40,923 nucleotides of DNA from an uncultured Flavobacteriales bacterium (GTDB taxonomy: Bacteria; Bacteroidota; Bacteroidia; CAIKAF01), in NCBI GenBank assembly GCA_903837495.1, contig CAILUT010000038.1:1-40923 (forward strand). The letters run 5' to 3'. Each line of letters begins with the position of its first letter. The first letter of the stretch is position 1. Shown here piece by piece: positions 14,412 through 21,677 of the stretch. A program made the position numbers and the translations under genes. Below the pieces are notes generated by a model, which had not been told where the DNA came from, did not search any database, and saw nothing but the letters and a program-made list of their open reading frames with translations.

Positions 14412-17400
14412 TTATGGTTGCCCGGCATAAATAACTCGGGCATATCCAGAGGTGGTTTGATTAAATTCATCGATTACATCGACAGACAAGATATAGACTC
14501 CGGGACTGACGTTGGATCCGCTGCTGTTTTTTCCGTCCCAGCTTAGGTTTACACCTTGAAATCCTCCTGGATTTCCGGACCAATTCAATTCCCGAACCAA
14601 GCTGCCCCGCAGGTCAGCGATTCGGGCATTCACTTTCACTTCGCGTCCTGCAAGATTGTGTTGAAAGGTCAGAGCGGTTGACAGGTCGAAGGGGTTTGGC
14701 CAGGCTTCAATGCGGATTGCATTGGGTTGATTTCCTACGACGGTAAAGTTCAGGGATTTTCGGCTGGCGCGGTTGCAGGCGTCCCAAACCAGCAATTCGG
14801 CGGAGTAGAACCCTAGGGGCAGGTCTTTCAATTGAAAGCGCAGGGAGCCCGCTTGGTAGCTGTTGATGGCGGCCTGGTAGTAATCGTTCAGGTAAAAGGT
14901 TTGGTTTATGGGGCCGGAGAGGCTGAGTTGGATTTCGTGTCCAATTCCACCGTTGGCGGTATTGATTCCGCTTTGGTCGAAGAGCTCGGCATAAAATGTG
15001 GGCGCCTTGTTTGTAATTCCTAAATCGACGAAAAGGGAATCGTTCATAAAGAGATTGATTTCGGGTCCTTGGTCGTCGTCTTGGCAATTTCCGGAAGCTC
15101 CCCCCACCTTAATTTTCGCTTCGTAGCCATGGGCATCGACATTTCCGTTGTGGGCATAGTAGCTAAATTTTCCGTCGCCCACCAAGTAATTGATGTCTAG
15201 AGGCACCTTGAATTGGATGCTCCACCGGCCATTTATCACGCTGGCCTGCCCGCGAAAAACCACTGAGTTTTGGAGTTCGAAGTCAAAGTTCATCCCATCG
15301 GGGTCGTTTTTCAAGGTTTGGAGTTGCCGTGGTTTGTCAAAAACGGAAACAGAAACAATGCCATTGAAGGATTCCAGCGTTAGGCTATCGCGGGAGGCGA
15401 CGCGACCGCTGATGCGTACTATATCGGTGGCTTTAAGGGTATCGGAGAAGGTTTGGAGGTTTAGGGCTTGCCCGTTTAGGGTATCGGTTAGAACAAGGTA
15501 TCGGGGAAAAGCGGGCCTTAGGGCGGGGTCGCCGAACAGCAGGATGTTGTTTTCGCCGCCATCGCAGCTGGGGATGCATTTTCGGGATTCAAATAAAATA
15601 TCTCCCAACCGGGTGTTGTCGGCATCGAGGGCATCGAAGGTAGCACGTGTCCATTTTTTAAGGTAGGTTGGCACAACGGGAATGGCCCGAACGGTGCTAA
15701 GCAGAGCCACGGCACCTTTGTCTTCGCGCTGCAAAACACGCACTCCGGCCGATTCGAATGTGGGGTCATCGAATCGGGTAAAGGTGCAGGTTGCGGTGGA
15801 GAAGATGGAGAATTGATTGGAATTGTTCCATTGTTCGATGTCGTCGATTTGAAGAACGCGTTCGGCGGTAAGTCCAGATTCGCCGCCGTGGCCAATGTAA
15901 TTCAAAAACAAAGAGCCTTTGTTGATTCGGCGGTTCAAGTAATCGTTGGCATCGGGGTATCGTTGTCCGGCGGTGGTATTTTGTTGAAAGGCATCGATGT
16001 ACACTTTATCGACATTCCAAACGGGCTTGTTGTTTTTAAGCCAATTGTAAATCCATTCGTTGTCGGTAACGAAGCTGCTTTCCCAGGCGGCTTCCATGTC
16101 GTCGGAGAACAGAGTAATGGTATTTCGCCATTCGCCTAGGCATTGATTGCTTTCTTGGTAGTGCATCACTTTGCGGTTGTAGGCAAACCCTTCGGCGGGG
16201 GTTGTGGCTAACACCCGTCCAATTCCAAGCCAAATGGGGGTACTGCTGTTTACAACTCCGTCGCTGCTGGTATTTGGGCTAAAGGCAGCGTAGAAAAAAT
16301 CAGAGGGGTGAGAGCCGCCGCTGCGGCTGCGTGAATCCCAGGTTTGGAAAGAAGGAACCAGGTTGTGGTTGGGGGCGGCCAAGCGGTTTCGGTGGGGCAG
16401 GTAATCAAAGCTTCCGGAACCGTAAATCATCAGGTATCGAGGTCCGATGGAATCGCCGCGCGCTTGAAAATAACTGCGTACAAAATCTCGGATTGCCGTA
16501 ATGTCTTGAGCCCCGCTTGAATATTCATTAAAAATCTGCTGGGTGCTGAGCAGGTGCACGGTCATGCCGTCTTGGATTTGGTGCATATCGGCCAATTCCT
16601 GGGCGGGTTCGACCAAAGAAGGATGCGTAATGACAAGAAGATCGGGCAGGGGTTCAGAAAGCACCAAAGCATGTAGGTCTTGGTTGGGTACCTGACCAAA
16701 ATAAAAGGGAGTGGGCAGGGAAGCGGGGGCTCCAAAAACGGCATACTTACCGCCTTCCGAGTTTGGAACGCGCAGGTAGTTGAATCCGCTTCCCACCGCT
16801 GGGCTAAGCACCTGAACGTTGGCCATGTCATCGACCCGCCACACTTGCATAGATTGAGATGTATTGAGGAGGCGGTATTCGGCCAATCCTTGAGCCAAAT
16901 AATCTTGAAAAACAAAAGGCTGCCCATTAAATTGAAGGGTTGGGCGGTAATGGATGCTTACAAAATCGAGCCAGGCCCGCTGGTCTTCTGAGCCCGACTG
17001 GGGGCTAGTGCGGGTTACTTGGATGGTTAGGTTGGCTGAATTAACTTGAATTTTAGAAGAAAAGGTGTTTTCGGTGATGTAATTTCCTGCATAATTGCTT
17101 GAAACCTGACCTAGGGTGGTTGAGCCGGCGGGGATTCCATTGGCTGAAAAGGAAAAGTTGGAAGAACAGCCCACGCAGCGGGCGGCGGTTGCAACACGAA
17201 AAGCAACCGAATCGCCTGGGGTAAAAGCTCCCAAAGAAAAAGGGTAGGAATACGCGTTGGTAAAGCTAAACACATCGCCGAACCATTTTCGGCCCGACTT
17301 AATCAGGTTTTGTTTTTCATCTTCAACCCATTGAAAAAAATCGCCTTTGGTTGAAACATAAGTGGGGCTGCCGGAAGGCATGGGGGTCATAGCCAAGCGC

Positions 17401-18233
17401 GGACCGGGTTGGTTGGGGCTTAGAAAAGCATAAACGGTATCGGAATACATGTTGTTGTTGTGGACATATTCCAATCCATTCCAAAGCCATTGATTTAATC
17501 CATGGGTATAAAACAGCAGGTAATCGCCGGGGCCAAATTGAGCGTCGCCGCCATCGACCATAAAAATAGGGATGGGATTCAGGTCGGTTGGGCGGGGTTG
17601 GTTGAGGTCTTCGGGCAGGCGGTATCCGCCGTTTCCGAGCATTCCAAATTGAGCGGAAGGAACCGGGGCCGAAATCACCTGCCATTGAATTAGCTGTTCA
17701 TAATCTAGGCGGTGAACGCCTTCGGTCAGCATACCCAATTTAAACCAAGCGCCTTGGCTTAGGGCCGAGTTGGTTGCCAAGGTGGTTAAGATGGCGGGCG
17801 GGGTGGGGCCGCTGGGGGATTGGGGCTTCAGTTCCAATTCTCTTGGAACCAAAAGATTGTTTTGATTGTCGATAAAAAGGGCAGGCCCGACGATCCGCAG
17901 ATATCGGCGTCCGCGGAGGGTGAAAGGTAAAAATTGAACCTGCTGGGCATGCAAATCAAAGGGCTGGGCAAGGGTTGAGCCCTGAGGCAAACGGAGGGTA
18001 TCGAAACTAGATAAGGAAACAGATGGGGTTGAAAGCGCCTGCTCTCCTGACAGCACAATAGACCAGGAGGGAAAAGCGTTGTCGGGAAAAGCGTGGTTTC
18101 CGGAGCATGTAAGGGGTTCATTCTGCTCGGTTGGGGCAGAAAAAACCAAATCCAGGGCGATGCGTTCGGACTTAACTTGAGCGGTGAGGGGAAGTGCGGC
18201 ACAAAACCCGAGTAGAAAAAACAGCTTTCTCAT
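14412..18233 (-). CDS. porU: Type IX secretion sortase PorU (gingipain-like C25 peptidase)
   Basis: A 1273-residue secreted, cell-surface cysteine protease that removes the C-terminal signal of T9SS cargo and attaches it to A-LPS. An N-terminal signal peptide (MRKLFFLLGFCAALPLTAQ) is followed by beta-rich domains and a Peptidase_C25 region at roughly residues 520-905. The catalytic dyad is visible as His782 in NYIGHGGE and Cys816 in ATCTFTRFDDP; LLFGDPALRP closes the domain. The C-terminus resembles a T9SS-type beta-sandwich (AWPNPFDLS to VSPGVYILSV). The start at 18231-18233 was chosen for the signal peptide; the frame is open 26 codons further up. It is transcribed with porV and divergently from porP. 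Confidence 0.95.
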   Translation of the reverse strand: MRKLFFLLGFCAALPLTAQVKSERIALDLVFSAPTEQNEPLTCSGNHAFPDNAFPSWSIVLSGEQALSTPSVSLSSFDTLRLPQGSTLAQPFDLHAQQVQFLPFTLRGRRYLRIVGPALFIDNQNNLLVPRELELKPQSPSGPTPPAILTTLATNSALSQGAWFKLGMLTEGVHRLDYEQLIQWQVISAPVPSAQFGMLGNGGYRLPEDLNQPRPTDLNPIPIFMVDGGDAQFGPGDYLLFYTHGLNQWLWNGLEYVHNNNMYSDTVYAFLSPNQPGPRLAMTPMPSGSPTYVSTKGDFFQWVEDEKQNLIKSGRKWFGDVFSFTNAYSYPFSLGAFTPGDSVAFRVATAARCVGCSSNFSFSANGIPAGSTTLGQVSSNYAGNYITENTFSSKIQVNSANLTIQVTRTSPQSGSEDQRAWLDFVSIHYRPTLQFNGQPFVFQDYLAQGLAEYRLLNTSQSMQVWRVDDMANVQVLSPAVGSGFNYLRVPNSEGGKYAVFGAPASLPTPFYFGQVPNQDLHALVLSEPLPDLLVITHPSLVEPAQELADMHQIQDGMTVHLLSTQQIFNEYSSGAQDITAIRDFVRSYFQARGDSIGPRYLMIYGSGSFDYLPHRNRLAAPNHNLVPSFQTWDSRSRSGGSHPSDFFYAAFSPNTSSDGVVNSSTPIWLGIGRVLATTPAEGFAYNRKVMHYQESNQCLGEWRNTITLFSDDMEAAWESSFVTDNEWIYNWLKNNKPVWNVDKVYIDAFQQNTTAGQRYPDANDYLNRRINKGSLFLNYIGHGGESGLTAERVLQIDDIEQWNNSNQFSIFSTATCTFTRFDDPTFESAGVRVLQREDKGAVALLSTVRAIPVVPTYLKKWTRATFDALDADNTRLGDILFESRKCIPSCDGGENNILLFGDPALRPAFPRYLVLTDTLNGQALNLQTFSDTLKATDIVRISGRVASRDSLTLESFNGIVSVSVFDKPRQLQTLKNDPDGMNFDFELQNSVVFRGQASVINGRWSIQFKVPLDINYLVGDGKFSYYAHNGNVDAHGYEAKIKVGGASGNCQDDDQGPEINLFMNDSLFVDLGITNKAPTFYAELFDQSGINTANGGIGHEIQLSLSGPINQTFYLNDYYQAAINSYQAGSLRFQLKDLPLGFYSAELLVWDACNRASRKSLNFTVVGNQPNAIRIEAWPNPFDLSTALTFQHNLAGREVKVNARIADLRGSLVRELNWSGNPGGFQGVNLSWDGKNSSGSNVSPGVYILSVDVIDEFNQTTSGYARVIYAGQP

Positions 18234-18239
18234 TGAGAG

Positions 18240-18270
18240 TAAAGGTACAACCTGAGCATCATAGAGGCAA
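18240..18270 (-). promoter_or_regulatory. Putative promoter of porU-porV with a very short leader
   Basis: On the minus strand TTG at 18270-18268 and TACCTTTA at 18247-18240 are 20 bases apart, matching the Bacteroidota consensus except for the final base. The porU ATG begins at 18233, six bases after the box, so the mRNA would be leaderless or nearly so. Confidence 0.5.
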
Positions 18271-18525
18271 GGGCGAAAGGAAGGATTAAGAAAAAATCGG
18301 AGTAGAATCATTGACGGTTAAAAAAAAGAATGGTATCTTTAAACGTAAATTAAGAGAAAAAGCCAGGGCGAGAACGTAAAAAGAAACGGTTTAGTATAAA
18401 AAAAGAAAGAGATGCATACAGGAATTTTCACCCATGCAGCCCGTGCAAGAGCTCCATTTTCTAATTCCCGAACACACTTTCAACATCAAAATGTTAAAAT
18501 ATGTTCTAACTTTACGGGCTTTTCT

Positions 18526-18533
18526 TACCTTTG
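18526..18533 (+). promoter_or_regulatory. Putative -7 box for porP/sprF
   Basis: TACCTTTG at 18526-18533 is a perfect -7 box. The -33 region is only TGTTC-like near 18502-18506. Transcription from about 18539 would place a seven-codon upstream frame first on the mRNA, ahead of the porP ATG at 18559. Confidence 0.6.
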
Positions 18534-18541
18534 AAACATAT

Positions 18542-18565
18542 ATGACCATTCTTCTGCTATGGTGA
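18542..18565 (+). CDS. Possible seven-codon upstream ORF overlapping the porP start
   Basis: ATG at 18542 opens a frame encoding MTILLLW and stops with TGA at 18563-18565. The porP ATG (18559) lies inside it in another frame, so ribosomes translating the small frame would terminate just past the porP start. The ATG is 8 bases after a perfect promoter box, so it would be at or near the 5' end of the mRNA. No conservation data are available, and it may be chance. Confidence 0.3.
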   Translation: MTILLLW

Positions 18566-19527
18566 ATCGCATTTTTAAGACTATCATGATGGTGTTGGCC
18601 GGTGGGTTAACAGCGGTTACAGCTGAGGCGCAGGATCCGCAGTTCACTCAATTCTACGCCAATCAAATTTATTTAAACCCTGCTTTTGCTGGGTCGGTTC
18701 GCTGTCCTCGTATTTCGATGAACAGCCGTTTTCAGTGGACAGGGATTTCTGGGAATTACCGGACGTACGCCGTTTCATACGACCAGCATTTTGATGCTTT
18801 GCAGGGGGGCATTGGAATACGGATGATGCGGGACGAGGCTGGCACCAACACCATAACCTCGCATAATTTTGCCGTTTCGTATTCGTATCTGATTAAGTTG
18901 TCTCGCAAAGCCAGCCTTCGCATTGCTGCAGAGGTAGGGATATTGCAGCGGAGTTTGGATGTAGGCAAATTGACGTTTGGAGACCAGATTGATGACCGCT
19001 ACGGGTTTATTTATGCGACTCAGGAGGTATTTGACAACGACGAAAAGGTCATGATTGACTTTGCGGCGGGTGCGGTATTGTACAATCAGATTTTTTACGG
19101 AGGAGCGGCCATTCACCACATTACTCAGCCCAACGAGGGGTTTTTGGGAGCCAGTGCCTTGCCGTTTAAATTAACGACGCACTTCGGGGCCATGATTCCT
19201 TTGGGCAAGCGTCGGAAGTATTCGGGCGACTTGTTTATTTCGCCCAACGTATTGTTCATGTTGCAGCAGTCGTTTTATCAGCTCAACATTGGTTTGTATG
19301 CTGGCAAAGGTCCTATTGTGGGCGGAATTTGGTACCGAAACAACGATTCGTTCATCGCTTTATTTGGATTGCAGCGCGACACTTGGCGCATTGGATATTC
19401 GTACGATGTTACCATTTCTAGGTTGACCAACCGAACTGCGGGCTCGCATGAAATATCGTTGGGCTTGAAAATTCCTTGCCGCCAACCCATGCGTCGCTTC
19501 CGGACTGTACGTTGTCCTTCTTTCTAA
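18559..19527 (+). CDS. Type IX secretion membrane protein PorP/SprF
   Basis: A 322-residue outer membrane protein of the PorP/SprF family. The signal peptide is at about 1-24, ending AEAQ. The diagnostic start DPQFTQFYANQIYLNPAFAGS follows directly, then FQWTGISGNYRTYAVSYDQHF, then beta-strand-rich barrel sequence ending in YDVTISRLTNRTAGSHEISLGLKI. The family includes PorP, part of the PorK/N-linked core machine, and SprF, needed for export of specific adhesins; several paralogues are usual per genome, so I leave the symbol open. It is followed by gldJ after 69 bases on the same strand. Being directly beside gldJ and divergent from porU suggests a core role. Confidence 0.93.
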   Translation: MVNRIFKTIMMVLAGGLTAVTAEAQDPQFTQFYANQIYLNPAFAGSVRCPRISMNSRFQWTGISGNYRTYAVSYDQHFDALQGGIGIRMMRDEAGTNTITSHNFAVSYSYLIKLSRKASLRIAAEVGILQRSLDVGKLTFGDQIDDRYGFIYATQEVFDNDEKVMIDFAAGAVLYNQIFYGGAAIHHITQPNEGFLGASALPFKLTTHFGAMIPLGKRRKYSGDLFISPNVLFMLQQSFYQLNIGLYAGKGPIVGGIWYRNNDSFIALFGLQRDTWRIGYSYDVTISRLTNRTAGSHEISLGLKIPCRQPMRRFRTVRCPSF

Positions 19528-19564
19528 TCTATTGGACATACAATAATCTTTATTACTTTCGTTT

Positions 19565-19572
19565 TACTTTTA
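19565..19572 (+). promoter_or_regulatory. Possible -7 box for gldJ
   Basis: TACTTTTA lies 24 bases before the gldJ ATG in the 69-base gap after porP. It matches TAnnTTTG except for the last base, and no good -33 element is seen. gldJ may therefore be read from porP, from this site, or from both. Confidence 0.3.
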
Positions 19573-19596
19573 GATTTCGCTTAAAACTGCCTTGGC

Positions 19597-21150
19597 ATGA
19601 AAAAGATAACCCAAGTAGGATTGTTCGCCGTACTCGTTGCGGCTTTTTCGTCTTGCAAAGACCAGCACCTTTCATCTACCACTGGTTGGGCTTACAACGA
19701 CGCTCGCAATGGCGGCTTCGAAGTTCCTGCATATATTGAACAAGAAACCGGTCCGGGTTTGGTTCTTATAGAGGGTGGAACTTTTGTGATGGGTCAAGTA
19801 GAACAAGATGTATTGTTTGAACATGACAATATGCCCCGCCGGGTTACCATTTCGTCTTTTTATATGGATGAAGCCGAGGTTGCCAACGTGGCGTACCGTG
19901 AATATTTGCATTGGGTAAAACGGGTATTTGGTGAGGATTATCCTGAAGTATTAACCAAGGCCTTGCCCGACACCTTAGTGTGGAGGTCGAAAATGGGCTA
20001 TTTTGACAATTACGTGGACAATTACCTGCGCCACCCGGCATACAATTATTACCCGGTGGTGGGTGTGAGCTGGATTCAAGCCAATGATTACTGTGCGTGG
20101 CGTACCGATCGGACCAACGAGATGATTATGGTTCGAGAAAAAATCATGGTTTGGCATCCACAAGAGCAATTGGCCGAAGAGAACTTTAATACGGAAGCGT
20201 ATTTGGCTGGCCAATATGAATTGGGATTGAACAACAAAAAGAAATTTCAACCTGTCAATATTTTCACTGGAGAGCAGCGTAAAGTGCGCATAGAAGATGG
20301 ATTGCTGTTGCCTAAGTTTCGCCTTCCGACCGAAGCCGAATGGGAATATGCAGCCTTGGCCTTGGTTGGAACTACGGACCCTTCTACCGACCGTGAAATC
20401 ATCAAAGAAAAGCGATTGTATCCATGGAGCGGCAGTATTTCCCGCAATCCAAACGAGAAATTTAAAGGAGATTTCTTGGCCAACTTCCGTCGGGGACGTG
20501 GGGATTACATGGGAAGTGCAGGCCGCCTGAACGATATGGCAGATGCTACGGCTCCTGTATATTACTATTGGCCAAATGACTTTGGTTTGTACCACATGGC
20601 CGGCAACGTTTCCGAATGGGTAATGGATGTGTACCGTCCGCTTTCGTTGATGGATTTTGATGAATTCCGTCCTTTCCGCGGCAACGTTTTCAAGAAAAAA
20701 TTGCTTGACGACGAAGGCTTTCTTTCCGAAAAAGATTCTTTGGGTCGAATACAATATGTGGACGTTACCAAAGACGATGCAGCCATGCGCCGAAATTACA
20801 AGCGGGCCAATTATTTGGACAACGAAGACGGCGATGTTGTTTCTTCTTTGTATTACAATGACGCGAGCTATGCGGATTCGGTATCTGGAACGCATGCGAT
20901 GTACGATTACAGTGCAAGCACGCTGATCAACAACCAAGCAAGGGTAATTAAGGGCGGTTCATGGAAAGATCCTGCATACTGGATGGTTCCAGGCACCCGC
21001 CGCTTTTTAGACGAACAATCTTCCACAGAATGGATTGGTTTCCGTTGTGCCATGGATAGAATTGGTCCCCCAATGGGCATTGCCAAGCACAACCGCTATG
21101 TGCACCGGGCTGGCACCCAATACGCGAAACCCGATAAACGAAGCAATTGA
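19597..21150 (+). CDS. gldJ: Gliding motility / type IX secretion lipoprotein GldJ
   Basis: A 517-residue lipoprotein with a lipobox ending AAFSSC (Cys20). The body is a formylglycine-generating-enzyme-like (FGE/sulfatase-modifying) domain: LVLIEGGTFVMGQVEQD, FYMDEAEVANVAYREYLHW, YYPVVGVSWIQANDYCAWRTDR, FRLPTEAEWEYAA, GLYHMAGNVSEWVMDVYRP and RVIKGGSWKD. GldJ and GldK share this fold; the segments TGWAYNDARNGGFEVP and QETGPGLVLIEGGTFVMG match GldJ. GldJ supports the helical track and stabilises T9SS components. Neighbourhood with porU/porV is the known flavobacterial arrangement. It ends at a strong terminator. FGE catalytic cysteines are not expected in GldJ and I see no matching pair. Confidence 0.92.
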   Translation: MKKITQVGLFAVLVAAFSSCKDQHLSSTTGWAYNDARNGGFEVPAYIEQETGPGLVLIEGGTFVMGQVEQDVLFEHDNMPRRVTISSFYMDEAEVANVAYREYLHWVKRVFGEDYPEVLTKALPDTLVWRSKMGYFDNYVDNYLRHPAYNYYPVVGVSWIQANDYCAWRTDRTNEMIMVREKIMVWHPQEQLAEENFNTEAYLAGQYELGLNNKKKFQPVNIFTGEQRKVRIEDGLLLPKFRLPTEAEWEYAALALVGTTDPSTDREIIKEKRLYPWSGSISRNPNEKFKGDFLANFRRGRGDYMGSAGRLNDMADATAPVYYYWPNDFGLYHMAGNVSEWVMDVYRPLSLMDFDEFRPFRGNVFKKKLLDDEGFLSEKDSLGRIQYVDVTKDDAAMRRNYKRANYLDNEDGDVVSSLYYNDASYADSVSGTHAMYDYSASTLINNQARVIKGGSWKDPAYWMVPGTRRFLDEQSSTEWIGFRCAMDRIGPPMGIAKHNRYVHRAGTQYAKPDKRSN

Positions 21151-21154
21151 TTTT

Positions 21155-21184
21155 AAAAACCGCGCCAAGGCGCGGTTTTTTTTT
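21155..21184 (+). terminator. Rho-independent terminator after gldJ
   Basis: AAAAACCGCGCC at 21155-21166 pairs perfectly with GGCGCGGTTTTT at 21169-21180 around a two-base AA gap, followed by a T-run ending at 21184. It begins 4 bases after the gldJ stop. Confidence 0.95.
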
Positions 21185-21239
21185 GCTTATTCAACGGGCC
21201 AAGTGCAACAAAAGTTACACCATTTGCGGCAGGTCTATG

Positions 21240-21247
21240 TATCTTTA
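21240..21247 (+). promoter_or_regulatory. Putative -7 box giving a leaderless DUF983 mRNA
   Basis: TATCTTTA at 21240-21247 is followed by GCCT and then the ATG at 21252. The -33 element is not obvious. The spacing matches that seen before several other genes here and supports use of the first ATG. Confidence 0.4.
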
Positions 21248-21251
21248 GCCT

Positions 21252-21677
21252 ATGTATAAACCTGGACACCGAATGTACTCTATTGTAAAAATGCGGTGTC
21301 CACGCTGCCATGAAGGCAACATATTTCACAGCAACGCGCTTTTCAACCCTTCGGCGGCATTAAAAATGCATGGGAGTTGTTCTGCATGTGGATTTAATTA
21401 TCAACCCGAGCCTGGCTTTTATTTTGGGGCCAGTTATGTGAGTTATGCAATAACCACGGCAATTGCCATCGCCGTCTTCGTTGTGCTGTTCCCCTTTTTC
21501 AGTTGGGAAGAGGAATGGATCTATTTCACAGCCATAGGAGGCAGCATTGTTCTGAGTTTCCCCGTGGTTTTTCGGCTTTCGCGCTCCATTTGGATGAATT
21601 TTTTCTTTCGCTACAAGAGTCCAGAAGAGCGGGCTTTGGGCGAAGATGCGGATTTCCCCGCTTTAAGAAAGCGATAA
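21252..21677 (+). CDS. DUF983 zinc-ribbon membrane protein
   Basis: A 141-residue protein. A zinc-ribbon is formed by MRCPRCHEG (Cys16, Cys19) and GSCSACGF (Cys43, Cys46), followed by FYFGASYVSYAI, then two transmembrane segments at about 60-81 and 89-108. This is the standard DUF983 layout, widespread in Bacteroidota and alpha-proteobacteria. Function is unknown. The first ATG is favoured by the promoter box four bases upstream; the ATG at 21273 is an alternative. The gene converges on the copper ATPase gene, and the two coding ends overlap by 15 bases. Confidence 0.9.
   Translation: MYKPGHRMYSIVKMRCPRCHEGNIFHSNALFNPSAALKMHGSCSACGFNYQPEPGFYFGASYVSYAITTAIAIAVFVVLFPFFSWEEEWIYFTAIGGSIVLSFPVVFRLSRSIWMNFFFRYKSPEERALGEDADFPALRKR

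Larger units (their letters stand above)
18234..18558. other. Intergenic region between divergent porU and porP
   Basis: A 325-base A-rich stretch with no credible coding sequence. It holds the porU promoter at its left edge and the porP promoter near its right edge. A further TATCTTTA stretch near 18333-18340 on the plus strand resembles a -7 box but has no clear partner. The central part, about 18340-18500, shows nothing else I can name. Confidence 0.6.

Noticed and set aside
19975-20937. 320-codon open frame antisense to gldJ
   Set aside because: It is a mirror of the GldJ coding frame, has no recognisable domain or low-complexity-free protein character, and no promoter box; gldJ is unmistakable on the other strand.
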